In this document: piece after piece, positions 1-7,363 of the stretch
How positions within the stretch are numbered: the stretch's first letter is position 1
Layout: every line of letters starts with the position of its first letter
Source of the DNA: Bacillota bacterium
Lineage (GTDB): Bacteria > Bacillota > Dethiobacteria > DTU022
DNA length: 16,633 bases
Direction: 5' to 3'
Assembly: GCA_012797095.1 (NCBI GenBank)
Contig: JAAZPS010000109.1
Span: 1-16,633 of the forward strand
The notes under the pieces: model-generated
What the model was told of the DNA's origin: nothing
Seen by the model: the letters and a program-made list of their open reading frames with translations, nothing else
The model's database searches: none
Program-made: the position numbers and the translations under genes

Positions 1-327
1 ATATAGATCTTATACCAAAGTTTTATCGATATGTCAACAGCGGTTTCGACATAATATTTAATCTCGCGCCAATAGATAGTACTTATTGATCGACCAAACT
101 GTAGATTCAAATGGACGGACAATAGGGGTCCCAACCTGCTTCCGCGTGCAGGCGCAAACGTCAGCCGATCGCGATGACCGGGCCGCGGGTGCGGCGCCCC
201 CGGATAGGGGAAAAGGGCGGCAGCGCGGTAAGCCCACCCCGGGATCTTCCCCCGCCGGGCCAAACGGCTCGTCCGCAGCGGCCGTCATATTATATAGCAC
301 GAAACAATGGCAGTTAGGTAGGAATAT
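1..327. other. Gene-free stretch downstream of the fliT-like gene
   Basis: The left 110 bases are AT-rich and carry the outward promoter. Bases about 160-285 are very GC-rich with short inverted repeats, for example CCCCC-GGATA-GGGG near 197-211. Open frames of about 80 codons exist on both strands, but their translations are low-complexity Pro/Gly/Ala/Arg. They have no recognisable motif and no convincing ribosome binding site. I see no clear terminator with a T-run after the flagellar operon. Confidence 0.5.
9..37 (-). promoter_or_regulatory. Strong sigmaA-type promoter reading out of the left edge
   Basis: On the minus strand TTGACA (32-37) is followed by a 17-base spacer and TATAAG (9-14), which is a 6/6 and 5/6 match at ideal spacing. 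Transcription would start at about base 2 or just outside the window, so the gene it serves is not visible. A partial sigmaD-like -10 (ATCGATAA, 6/8 match) overlaps it, but no TAAA lies at the right distance. SigmaA is therefore the better reading. Confidence 0.65.
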
Positions 328-672
328 TTAGAGAAAATCTGTGTAGGTGCGAAGAGCTTCTTTCTCTTGCCTGAACGTGGAAAGCTTGCGGCCCAACCGG
401 CGGGCTTTCGCCCGGAGAATTTCCATATTTTCATGTCGCAGGCCAGCCGCTTCGTCGAGCAGCCGGAGAAGAGACGGCATGGTTCGCCCTGTTTCCGCTT
501 TGATAAACTGCCCCCCCGGCAAAGCCTGCTTGATCAGTTTCTCGATCCGGGCCAGGTTCACTGTGAGCCGTTCCCAATCGGGCTCTTCGGCTTCCAGCAA
601 GCCCCGCTCTATACGCAGCAGCAGGAGCAGCTTTTCAAACAGCAGCGGGGTCGGTGCAGCAGGCGGAGCCAA
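328..672 (-). CDS. fliT: FliT-like flagellar protein (putative export chaperone)
   Basis: Small, charged, mostly helical protein of 114 aa, last in the flagellar operon. It follows fliS with only one base between the fliS TAG and this TTG start, so translational coupling is likely. An AAGGGG stretch about 10 bases upstream can serve as ribosome binding site. Sequence identity to FliT is weak by eye. The call rests on position directly after fliD-fliS, on size, and on the helical pattern of two long amphipathic segments (residues 10-50 and 60-110). In the family, FliT binds the FliD cap protein and keeps it export-competent. No upstream ATG fits the frame. It could be another FliT/FlgN-type helper or an unrelated small flagellar protein. 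Confidence 0.6.
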   Translation of the reverse strand: MAPPAAPTPLLFEKLLLLLRIERGLLEAEEPDWERLTVNLARIEKLIKQALPGGQFIKAETGRTMPSLLRLLDEAAGLRHENMEILRAKARRLGRKLSTFRQEKEALRTYTDFL

Positions 673-673
673 C

Positions 674-1096
674 CTAACGATCCCCTTCCCGGCTATTCTC
701 CGCCGCGATACTGCCGGGCAGCCGGCCTGCTGCGGCCCAGCTTTCCTTCAGGGATAGCAGGATCCTTTCTATTTCGCCGAGCTGCTCACCATCCCTGCCG
801 ATATCGATCTTCAATAGCTGGAAATGAAGGTACTGATAGAGACTGTAAAGGTTCCGGGAAAGTTCCCCCCGGTTGAAGTCAAGCGCTGCTGACAGCTCTA
901 TGATAATTTGCTGGGTCCGATCCAGGTAGAGGCGGGCTTCATCATATTGCTGACGCTCAAAGGCGGCTGCAGCCCGGCGGACAAAGCGCAGTGCCCCATC
1001 AAAAAGCATCACCACCAGCTCGATAGGGCTGGACATGAAAACCTGATTTTCGCGGTACCGGCGGTACGGATCGGCCAGTTTTTTTTGAACCAGCAT
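674..1096 (-). CDS. fliS: Flagellin export chaperone FliS
   Basis: 140-aa helical protein of normal FliS length. The N-terminal segment (DPYRRYRENQVFMSSP, then IELVVMLFDGALRF, residues 9-38) is the FliS signature. It is followed by the conserved region around residues 61-90 (RTQQIIIELSAALDF and RNLYSLYQYLHFQLL) and a C-terminal helix ending in a conserved Trp. FliS binds the C-terminal helix of flagellin in the cytoplasm and prevents premature polymerisation before type III export. The start is an ATG behind an AAGGGGTG ribosome binding site. The gene lies 33 bases after fliD and is coupled to the fliT-like gene. The flagellin gene itself is not in this window. Confidence 0.95.
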   Translation of the reverse strand: MLVQKKLADPYRRYRENQVFMSSPIELVVMLFDGALRFVRRAAAAFERQQYDEARLYLDRTQQIIIELSAALDFNRGELSRNLYSLYQYLHFQLLKIDIGRDGEQLGEIERILLSLKESWAAAGRLPGSIAAENSREGDR

Positions 1097-1129
1097 GAAA
1101 ACACACCCCTTCGGTTCTTATTCCTGCGG

Positions 1130-2536
1130 TTACCTGGATCTACTTTCGGAAGCGGTCCACCGCGTCATCAGGGCCAGCTGCTGATCGAGCCAGTCCCCCT
1201 GGCTGTTCATCTGACCGATAACCCGTTCGGCTGCCAGGAACTGCTGTCGCAGCGTCTGCTCTCTTTTCTCCAGGCGTGAATCAAGCATCGCCAACCGTCG
1301 ATCCAGCTCTCTGATCCGTCTGCCGATACCCTCGCTGCGGTAATGAATCAACCCTTCACCGGAGCGGGTCAAGCCGCCAAGATAACCTTCCAGACGGCCG
1401 ACGGCCCCTTGCTCACCGGAAAGAAGGGCGGCCACCGCCCCCGGATCCGCCTCCAGGGCCGCGTTCAGTCTGCTTCGATCAAGGATCAAGGTCCCCTCGG
1501 GTTCGGCCGAATCCCAGGCAGCGGTGCTGATCCCGATGGCAGCGAGGCAGTTGTACTCTCCGGCTGCCCCGAATGCCCCGGTAACGGTGCGTCTGATTGA
1601 AGCGAGGATCTGATTGAGACTGCTCTCGCCGTAAAGAGTCCCCTTGGTGCCGGCCTCCGGATCAACGGCGGTCTGCGCCTTGATAAAGCGGTATGTTGAA
1701 TTGTAGTGCCTGATAAATTCTTCAATTCTATCGATCAAAGGTAGCCGGTCACCGGCAATGGTGAGCGTGAGCGGTTCCCCGGAGCACTGCTGCAGATTGA
1801 AGGTGACCCCCTCGAGCAGATCATCGATCAGATTGCTGGAACGGGTTATCTCCAGGCCGTTCAACTTCAGGCGGGCCTCCCGGGCCTCCTGGATCGTCCG
1901 GGGAAGATACTCTTCTGACCCCGGTTCCTTCTCCACCAGCAGACCGAGCGCCCTGCTCAGATCGTTATCGCCAATTTCAATCTCGGCTGCCCCGGTTTCG
2001 TTCCTGGTCAGGACCAGGCGCCGGTCGATCATCGCTGCAGTGATCCCGATCTCATCCAATGCGTTTATCCGGTCGCAGATATCCCGGAGGGAATCTCCTT
2101 CAGCAACCACCGTCTCGATCCCGTTTATCCACAGCGAACCTGCCAGACCGAGCCCCTCCGCGGTGCCGTCTCCCCCGGGCGGGCCGATCTCGGCGGCGGA
2201 GAAAGAGGCGATCGTATGCGCCTGGGCCAGTGCCAGGATCTCCAAACGGTAACTGCCGGGAGCAGCGCCGGGGGCCGCCGCTATCTTGACCGGTCCTTCC
2301 CGGTCGACGGTGGCAACCTTCTGCCGGTAAAGCGAGTCACGCTGCAGCTCCCGGAGACTCCGCTCCAGATCAACCAGCCGGCCGCGGATCTCCTGCCAGC
2401 ATGACTCTTTGGCCCGCAGTTCTTTTTTCTGCGCTTCCACCCGGGCCAGCGGCAGCCTCTCCAGCTCCATCAGATAGGTCACCATGGCATCGGTATCGAT
2501 CCCCGAGCCGAGACCGGTAAAATAAAGATTGCTCAT
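1130..2536 (-). CDS. fliD: Flagellar filament cap protein FliD (HAP2)
   Basis: 468-aa cap protein that sits at the filament tip and helps flagellin subunits fold into place. The N-terminus (FTGLGSGIDTDAMVTYLMEL, residues 6-25) is the FliD D0 signature. A coiled segment follows (about 30-70), then variable surface domains (about 75-300). The C-terminal D0/D1 region has the repeated Leu/Arg coiled coil and the typical RQQFLAAERVIGQMNSQ...LDQQL motif near residues 430-458. The length is in the normal range and no frame disruption is seen. The ATG start is preceded by a GGGGGGTGA Shine-Dalgarno stretch and lies 15 bases after the flaG stop. Confidence 0.95.
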   Translation of the reverse strand: MSNLYFTGLGSGIDTDAMVTYLMELERLPLARVEAQKKELRAKESCWQEIRGRLVDLERSLRELQRDSLYRQKVATVDREGPVKIAAAPGAAPGSYRLEILALAQAHTIASFSAAEIGPPGGDGTAEGLGLAGSLWINGIETVVAEGDSLRDICDRINALDEIGITAAMIDRRLVLTRNETGAAEIEIGDNDLSRALGLLVEKEPGSEEYLPRTIQEAREARLKLNGLEITRSSNLIDDLLEGVTFNLQQCSGEPLTLTIAGDRLPLIDRIEEFIRHYNSTYRFIKAQTAVDPEAGTKGTLYGESSLNQILASIRRTVTGAFGAAGEYNCLAAIGISTAAWDSAEPEGTLILDRSRLNAALEADPGAVAALLSGEQGAVGRLEGYLGGLTRSGEGLIHYRSEGIGRRIRELDRRLAMLDSRLEKREQTLRQQFLAAERVIGQMNSQGDWLDQQLALMTRWTASESRSR

Positions 2537-2551
2537 GATCTGTTCACCCCC

Positions 2552-2941
2552 CTAGCGTTCCTCGTCCAGCAGCAAACCGATCATCTGCTGTATCTGGGCC
2601 ACCAAATTCAAGACTTTTTCCGGCGGGATCTGCCGGATGACCTCGTTATCCTTCCGGTTGTAGACCTGGACCACAATCCGCTCGGTCGCTTCGTGAACCC
2701 TGAAGCGCAGACCGATATCGTACAGCGTTGAGGTCTCGTTGAGCCGATCGATCTCCTGATGCAACCTATCCAAACGACTCCGGTCATCGGTTTGCTGTCG
2801 GCGCTGCCCCGCTCTCTGCTGCCTTTTCGCCGTCAGATCGGCCCGTTCTTCAACGGGCTGCTCGATCCGTTTCTGGCGGGTCTGATCCTGCACCCTTTGT
2901 AGAGCTGCCGGCTCGATTCCATCCACTTTCACCGCATTCAC
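2552..2941 (-). CDS. flaG: FlaG family protein
   Basis: 129-aa protein. The C-terminal half (residues about 76-127: LRFRVHEATERIVVQVYNRK, then NEVIRQIPPEKVLNLVAQIQ) is the FlaG domain. The N-terminal 70 residues are hydrophilic and Gln/Arg-rich, probably disordered or coiled. FlaG family members affect filament length in several bacteria, and the biochemical role is not settled. The gene sits between csrA and fliD, a common Firmicute order. The ATG start follows an AAGGGGGTGA ribosome binding site. The longer-than-usual polar N-terminus is the only oddity. Confidence 0.9.
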   Translation of the reverse strand: MNAVKVDGIEPAALQRVQDQTRQKRIEQPVEERADLTAKRQQRAGQRRQQTDDRSRLDRLHQEIDRLNETSTLYDIGLRFRVHEATERIVVQVYNRKDNEVIRQIPPEKVLNLVAQIQQMIGLLLDEER

Positions 2942-3005
2942 CCCCTTAAAGAAACCCTGGTATGATCCGGGGACAGATCTTCTGTCATCTTTTTTGTTCT
3001 CTAAT
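2942..3005. other. csrA-flaG spacer with a short perfect hairpin
   Basis: The 64-base spacer contains GACAGA-TCT-TCTGTC (2972-2986 on the plus strand), a 6-bp perfect stem. On the plus strand it is followed by ATCTTTTTTG, so it resembles a weak intrinsic terminator opposing the operon. On the minus (mRNA) strand the hairpin follows an A-rich stretch and lies just upstream of the flaG ribosome binding site. There it could be a processing or stability element. No function can be assigned. Confidence 0.35.
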
Positions 3006-3260
3006 TTACTCTTTACCGTCCCGTTCCGCCTTTCCCACCGATCCGGGCGGCTGTTGCAACCTGCCGAGTTTTTTAACCGAGTCCAGCGCCTGCAGATTCT
3101 CCTCGCAGATGGTTCGGTAGATCTCGCTACGGTAGACCGGCAGTTCGCGGGGAGCCTCTACCCCCAACCGGACTGTCTGGCCGTCGATGGAGACCACCCT
3201 GACCTCGATCCGATCGCCGATGATAATGCTCTGACCGCTTTTCCGGGTAAGAATCAACAA
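3006..3260 (-). CDS. csrA: Carbon storage regulator CsrA (translational regulator)
   Basis: 84-aa RNA-binding protein that represses or stabilises mRNAs by binding GGA-containing hairpins near ribosome binding sites. The N-terminus MLILTRKSGQSIIIGD is the canonical first strand (L4 and R6 are RNA-contacting residues in the family). R44, in PVYRSEI, is the second conserved RNA-binding arginine. The polar tail after residue 60 is slightly long. Translation starts at a TTG one base after the fliW TAA, because only this start gives the canonical MLILTRK. Tight coupling to fliW fits the known antagonism, in which FliW binds CsrA and flagellin competes for FliW. Confidence 0.95.
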   Translation of the reverse strand: MLILTRKSGQSIIIGDRIEVRVVSIDGQTVRLGVEAPRELPVYRSEIYRTICEENLQALDSVKKLGRLQQPPGSVGKAERDGKE

Positions 3261-3261
3261 T

Positions 3262-3744
3262 TTACGGCACCGCCCCGATCTTGATTATCCCGCATTGACC
3301 GGCTGCACCCCCGGACTCACCTTCCCCGGAAAGGCGGGCGACCCGGGAAATCAGGGGCACCCTCAATTGAGCGCCGTAGCGAGAAAGGTAAACCTGTTTC
3401 CCCAGACGGGCCGCAGCATTGATCGCCAGCGGAGCGGCCAGATTGGTGCACGGGCCTTCCGGCAAGATATTGACCGTGGTATAGATCAGCAGCTCTTCCC
3501 GCCGCTTCAGCTTTAGATCCTGCCAGTCCGATCCACTCAATGGACAGCTGTAATCGGGGAAAAGGGGAAAAGGATCGAGCAGCAGCAGCCCGATCTCGGG
3601 TTCATCTTCGGACTGCAGCAGCAGGAAATAACGGTTATCCGGGACCGGTGCTACCGAGAAATGACGGTAACGCTCCAGGCCGGGCAGCCCTAGGGGAAAA
3701 AAGAGCGTGGGGGATTCTGGTTTACCTGTAGATTCGGGTTTCAT
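3262..3744 (-). CDS. fliW: Flagellar assembly factor FliW
   Basis: 160-aa FliW. It has the family's FPLGLPGLERYRHFSV motif (residues 16-31), the acidic LLQSEDEPEIGLLLLDPF segment, the conserved NILPEG...TNLAAPLAINAAARLGKQVYL core, and a divergent tail. In Bacillus, FliW is released from flagellin when flagellin is secreted slowly or quickly and then sequesters CsrA, coupling translation to export. The ATG start is well placed after AAGGAGG (ribosome binding site near 3750-3756). The gene lies directly upstream of csrA, from which its stop is separated by one base. The C-terminal extension after about residue 135 (Gly/Glu/Ser-rich) is longer than I expect for the family. Confidence 0.93.
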   Translation of the reverse strand: MKPESTGKPESPTLFFPLGLPGLERYRHFSVAPVPDNRYFLLLQSEDEPEIGLLLLDPFPLFPDYSCPLSGSDWQDLKLKRREELLIYTTVNILPEGPCTNLAAPLAINAAARLGKQVYLSRYGAQLRVPLISRVARLSGEGESGGAAGQCGIIKIGAVP

Positions 3745-3779
3745 CGAAAGCCTCCTTAATGCTGTTTCCAGCAGCCCGT

Positions 3780-4664
3780 TTAGCGGAAATAGTCCAGAAG
3801 ATTCGGCTGCAGCACCTGCACGGCAGTTGCCAGGGCGGCCCGGTAGGCGTATGCCTCCATATTGTATTCGACCATGGCACCGGCAAAATCGATATCCTCG
3901 ACGTGAGAGAGCATCTCCCGCAGATGGAGCTTTTCTTCTGCAAGGGTATGCGCCATCGCCTCGAGACGGTTATAACGGGCCCCCACCTCGGAAAGCCGCT
4001 CCAGCAGCAGATCGATCCCTTCGCTGATCTTGCCGAGAGCCGTTCCGCCGAGCGAATCACGATCGCTGCTCTGCAGCGCGCTGTAGACTTCGCTGACCGC
4101 TTCCATCAGCCCGGTCTCCCCGAAAGCCCGCCGGCCGTGCAGATTCATCACCAGCTCCTGGTGGGGGCTGATCTCCAGGCGGCGTTCACCTGAATCACCG
4201 CAGTATTCCAGACCCGCCGGACCCTCCCGGTAGGGGGGAGCACCGGTGCAGTGACCGCCAAATATGTAGAGGCCGTTGAATTCGGTGTTGCCGACACCGA
4301 TCAGATGTCTGTAAAATTCGGAAACCTCCTCGGCGATGGAATGCAGCTCCGCTTCCGCCAGGACGCCGTCAGCACCGTAGATGGAGAGCTCGCGGACGCG
4401 CTGCAGCACCTCCAGACCTTCCATCAATGCCGCCTCCGTGGCCTGCAGCCAGCCCTTTGCCTCACTGATATTGAGCAGGTACCGCTCATTCCGACCGACC
4501 GCCTCCCGGTAACGCATGACCCGGTTTGTCCCTACCGGATCCCCGGAGGGGCGGCTGAAAGTCTTCCCTGAGGAAAGCTGCCGCGAGCGCTGATCGAGAG
4601 AGGCCAGCCCCTGCTGCAGATTGATATTAACCGATTCGGCGATCATCCGGTGAGTGATCCTCAT
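3780..4664 (-). CDS. flgL: Flagellar hook-filament junction protein FlgL (HAP3)
   Basis: 294-aa junction protein connecting hook-associated protein FlgK to the filament. The N-terminal flagellin-like D0/D1 helix (MRITHRMIAESVNINLQQGL, then the SGKTFSRPSGDPVGTNR motif at about 32-48) and the C-terminal helix (AMVEYNMEAYAYRAALA, then VQVLQPNLLDYFR to the end) are both intact. The central part contains the FNGLYIFGG motif near residues 129-137, typical of FlgL. The length is normal. The ATG follows an AAGGAGGGG ribosome binding site. It lies 28 bases after flgK and 35 bases before fliW. Confidence 0.95.
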   Translation of the reverse strand: MRITHRMIAESVNINLQQGLASLDQRSRQLSSGKTFSRPSGDPVGTNRVMRYREAVGRNERYLLNISEAKGWLQATEAALMEGLEVLQRVRELSIYGADGVLAEAELHSIAEEVSEFYRHLIGVGNTEFNGLYIFGGHCTGAPPYREGPAGLEYCGDSGERRLEISPHQELVMNLHGRRAFGETGLMEAVSEVYSALQSSDRDSLGGTALGKISEGIDLLLERLSEVGARYNRLEAMAHTLAEEKLHLREMLSHVEDIDFAGAMVEYNMEAYAYRAALATAVQVLQPNLLDYFR

Positions 4665-4692
4665 CCCAAACCCCTCCTTGCACAGCGGTCAT

Positions 4693-6075
4693 CTAAAGTT
4701 CCCTGAACAGGGTCTCAAGCATCCGATCAAGATGGCCGATAAAATTGGCCGCGGCCTGCCAGGCGTGTCCAAATTGAATCATATTCAGCGCCTCTTCATC
4801 GAGGTTCACCCCGGTAACCGATTCGTGGCGGGCCCACAGCTGGGCAGCTGCCTCCCTGAAGGCCCCGGCCATCCGCTCGCTTTCCCGGCCCTCCACTCCC
4901 AGACCGGAGATCATCCCCCGGTAACTGTCCATCAGGGAGATGCTGCCCCCATCCATGATCTTTTCGCTCCTCAGCCGGGCAATACTCAGGCTATTTTCAC
5001 CATTTCCGGGCTCACCCGGACTGGTAGCCGCAGCGATAAGAGTAACATCATCCAGGATAGCCCGGTTCAGGCTAAACTGCAGAGCGGCCGGCACAGCCCC
5101 GTCATCGATGGGGGCAAAAAAATCGCGCCCCGATTCTCCATCCAGACCGTACCCCCGGCGATGGAGTTCGTTCAATTCCTCCACCAGGCAGGTGACCTGA
5201 TCGTTCAGCTCGCGCTGCAGCCGGGGAATAACCTGATTGATCCCCTCGAGCAGACCCTTGACCCGGCCGGAGAGAAGCTCCAGGGGAACTCCCCGGGAGC
5301 TGACCAGCTTCGGCCCGCCGTCCCCTTCCTGCAAAGCCAGAGCGTAATGCTGCCGTTCCTGAACCAGCAGCCGGCCCCCGGCAAGGATCTCCACCGTCCC
5401 GCTCTCTTTCCGGTAAACACTGATATCGACAAGGCCGGAAAGCTGCTCCAGGACCAGGTCCAACCGGTCCAGCAGGGCATTGGGCTTTTCGCCAAGGGCG
5501 CCGGCATAGATGATCTGTTCGTTGAGCTCCGCAGCCTCCGCGGCCAACTGATTGAGCTCTTCAACCCGCCTGCCAAGCTCGTTTTTCATCTCTATCTGCA
5601 GATCGGTCAGCCTCAGATGGATATTGCGGACAGCATCGGTAAATGAGACCGCCTGTTCGCGCAGGCTTGTCCGGACTGCGGCACTTTCGGGTGAGCTGCT
5701 CAACTCCTGCCAGATGTCGAAAAAATCATTCAGATAGCCGCCCAGCCCGTTCTCTCCAGGCTCCATGAAGATCACTTCCGCACCCCCGAAGGCCTCCAGC
5801 CGCATCTCCCAGTAAGCATGATGGGAACCGGAGCTTATCGCCTGGGCATGGTAAAATTCACTGCGGACCCGGGCGATCGTCGTGATCTCAACACCGTAGC
5901 CGGGGATGAGGGAAAACCCCGGGGCCAGTGCCGGAACCAGGGGGGCCATCTCCACCCGCTGGCGGCTGTAACCGGGAGTATTGGCGTTGGCCACATTCTG
6001 ACCGCTGACAGCCATCCCCTTGAGCTGGGCCTTGAGTGCACTTCTTCCTGATTCAATGGAGCCAAATATGGTCAT
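4693..6075 (-). CDS. flgK: Flagellar hook-associated protein FlgK (HAP1)
   Basis: 460-aa first hook-filament junction protein. The N-terminus MTIFGSIESGRSALKAQLKG, followed by the flagellar rod-type motif SGQNVANANTPGYSRQRVEM (about 24-43), and the C-terminus GVNLDEEALNMIQFGHAWQA...LDRMLETLF are both diagnostic. I chose the ATG at 6075 because GAGGAG lies 7-12 bases upstream. The in-frame TTG at 6090 would put that ribosome binding site inside the coding region. At 460 aa it is on the short side for FlgK, suggesting reduced variable surface domains. It is 11 bases downstream of flgN, its likely chaperone gene. Confidence 0.95.
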   Translation of the reverse strand: MTIFGSIESGRSALKAQLKGMAVSGQNVANANTPGYSRQRVEMAPLVPALAPGFSLIPGYGVEITTIARVRSEFYHAQAISSGSHHAYWEMRLEAFGGAEVIFMEPGENGLGGYLNDFFDIWQELSSSPESAAVRTSLREQAVSFTDAVRNIHLRLTDLQIEMKNELGRRVEELNQLAAEAAELNEQIIYAGALGEKPNALLDRLDLVLEQLSGLVDISVYRKESGTVEILAGGRLLVQERQHYALALQEGDGGPKLVSSRGVPLELLSGRVKGLLEGINQVIPRLQRELNDQVTCLVEELNELHRRGYGLDGESGRDFFAPIDDGAVPAALQFSLNRAILDDVTLIAAATSPGEPGNGENSLSIARLRSEKIMDGGSISLMDSYRGMISGLGVEGRESERMAGAFREAAAQLWARHESVTGVNLDEEALNMIQFGHAWQAAANFIGHLDRMLETLFREL

Positions 6076-6086
6076 CGTCTCTCTCC

Positions 6087-6548
6087 TCAACAGGTAAGAT
6101 CTAAACCGGAATCTAGTTCTCCGGAACAGCGGAGCTCACCGCGGTAATTGTAGGTGCCCCGCCCGGCGGAAAGGATGCCCTTTATCCTGAGGATCGCTTT
6201 TGAACCACACTGGACCAGCTGACGGTTTACCTTTTGCCCGGCTCTTGCAGCCAGGAGTCTTTTTGCAAGCAGCCTGCAGCTCTCTTTGCAGGAGCAGCGT
6301 TCTGCTCCTTCCGGAAGCTGTTCGATCATTCCGCCCAGGGGAGCGGTATCGGCCAGCGCCCTTTTCTGCTCTAGCAACTGCTCCCCCCGGCTAAGGAGAA
6401 CCGCCCCGGCCTCCACTGCCGCCGCCAACCCCTGAAGATCCAGGGAGAGCAGCTGCCGCTGCATCCTTTCTTCCAGCCGTAAAAGATCCCCGGTCAAGCG
6501 GATCCCTTCCTTCAGGAGGCGGTCAAGATTGTCCGCAGGGCCGCTCAT
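6087..6548 (-). CDS. flgN: FlgN family flagellar export chaperone
   Basis: 153-aa helical protein. In the family, FlgN binds FlgK and FlgL in the cytoplasm and delivers them to the export apparatus. The N-terminal half is a long amphipathic coiled region (residues 5-75). The C-terminal part (GQKVNRQLVQCGSKAILRIK, then a TYNYRGE motif) matches the FlgN tail with its conserved Asn and Tyr-x-x-x-Gly. The ATG overlaps the flgM stop as ATGA, indicating coupled translation, and flgK follows 11 bases later. Unusual are six cysteines, three of them clustered in RCSCKESC near residues 84-91 and one as the last residue. Confidence 0.85.
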   Translation of the reverse strand: MSGPADNLDRLLKEGIRLTGDLLRLEERMQRQLLSLDLQGLAAAVEAGAVLLSRGEQLLEQKRALADTAPLGGMIEQLPEGAERCSCKESCRLLAKRLLAARAGQKVNRQLVQCGSKAILRIKGILSAGRGTYNYRGELRCSGELDSGLDLTC

Positions 6549-6865
6549 GATCGATCTTCTCCCTGCGGGGTGGAATGGTCATCGGGGGAGCGGAGCATGG
6601 CCCCGGCCAGCTTCCGCGGGTTGACCTCGTAAACGCCGCGGTCAATTTTCCTTTCAAGCTCCTGCAAACGGGCCGGATCTGATGATTCAATCTGACCTTC
6701 CAGCTGCTCCGCTTCCCTGAGCGCAGCCACAAGGCCGGAGAGTTCGCGGCGGTCGCCCGATGCCATCTGCTGCGCAGCATCATTTTTTTCCGTCCGGGAT
6801 TGGTTTTTCTGCTCGAGCCCGCGGAACCGGTTCAGGATAAATTTATATAGGGAGTGAATTTCCAT
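6545..6865 (-). CDS. flgM: Anti-sigma-28 (sigmaD) factor FlgM
   Basis: 106-aa FlgM. The C-terminal motif RLQELERKIDRGVYEVNPRK followed by LAGAML (residues 67-91) is the region that binds sigma28/sigmaD. The N-terminal half is polar and probably disordered, as expected for an exported anti-sigma factor. FlgM holds sigmaD inactive until the hook-basal body is complete and FlgM is secreted. It is the first gene of the operon, about 50 bases after the predicted start of a sigmaD promoter, so it controls its own transcription. The ATG has a rather distant AAGGAAG ribosome binding site (11-13 bases), which may keep expression low. It ends in a 4-base overlap with flgN. Confidence 0.9.
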   Translation of the reverse strand: MEIHSLYKFILNRFRGLEQKNQSRTEKNDAAQQMASGDRRELSGLVAALREAEQLEGQIESSDPARLQELERKIDRGVYEVNPRKLAGAMLRSPDDHSTPQGEDRS

Positions 6866-6921
6866 GGTTGCAGCGTCACTTCCTTGCTTCTATTTGCCCT
6901 TGAACGGGCCTCTCTTTATTT

Positions 6922-6947
6922 TAATCGGCAAAAAAAAAGTTTGTTTA
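6922..6947 (-). promoter_or_regulatory. SigmaD/sigma28 flagellar promoter upstream of flgM
   Basis: On the minus strand TAAA (6944-6947), a 14-base spacer made largely of T, and GCCGATTA (6922-6929) match the sigma28 consensus TAAA-N14/15-GCCGATAA/T. Only one -10 base differs. The predicted start is near 6914, giving a leader of about 50 bases before flgM. This leader includes a GCCC-GTTCAA-GGGC hairpin (6898-6911). It is the only good sigma28 site I found, and nothing downstream looks like another major promoter, so it probably serves the whole ten-gene unit. Confidence 0.85.
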
Positions 6948-7363
6948 AGGGAGGGGCACCCTTTCCAGCGCTCAAATTTGAAATCACCGACCCGGCCCGG
7001 ACAGCTCCGGCCGCGCTCGGGGCAATATTCGACCCCTTCGATCTTGCCCCTACGTTTTCACAGACCCAACCCAGGAAAATCCGATTTCCGCCATCAGTCT
7101 CGATCTGATCGGGACTCCCGCTCAGCCTGAGGGTGGCTCGTTATGGATATCGCCAGCAACAGAGCGCCACCGGATTCTTCCGAAGCCGCCCCTTTCAACC
7201 CATTTTCTGCCTCCTGCCCGGTTATTACCAGGCAGCCCGGGGGAACAGCGGCCAGAGAACGCTTTTCCCCCCTTGCCCAGGCCGCTGCCTCCCTCCTTCC
7301 CGTTCCCCGCACCTCTCCATCGCTAACCTTGAACAGCTGTCCCTCGGGCCGTCCCGTTCGCGA
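6948..7363. other. Gene-free stretch between flgM and the nitrilase gene
   Basis: About 415 bases beyond the flagellar promoter with no recognisable gene. Short open frames exist on both strands, but their translations have no family motif and their starts lack a placed ribosome binding site. In many Firmicutes a comF-like gene and a small yvyF-like gene precede flgM, and neither is visible here. No clear intrinsic terminator for the nitrilase gene was found. Confidence 0.5.

Noticed and set aside
58..331. Overlapping 80-codon frames on both strands
   Set aside because: Neither has a recognisable motif or a placed ribosome binding site. The GC-rich block simply lacks stops.
797..804. GCCGATAT resembling a sigmaD -10 on the plus strand
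   Set aside because: It lies inside fliS in antisense orientation and no TAAA occurs 14-16 bases upstream.
4654..5646. 330-codon plus-strand open frame opposite flgK
   Set aside because: Antisense shadow of flgK, which has unmistakable N- and C-terminal signatures. GC-rich coding DNA often leaves such frames open.
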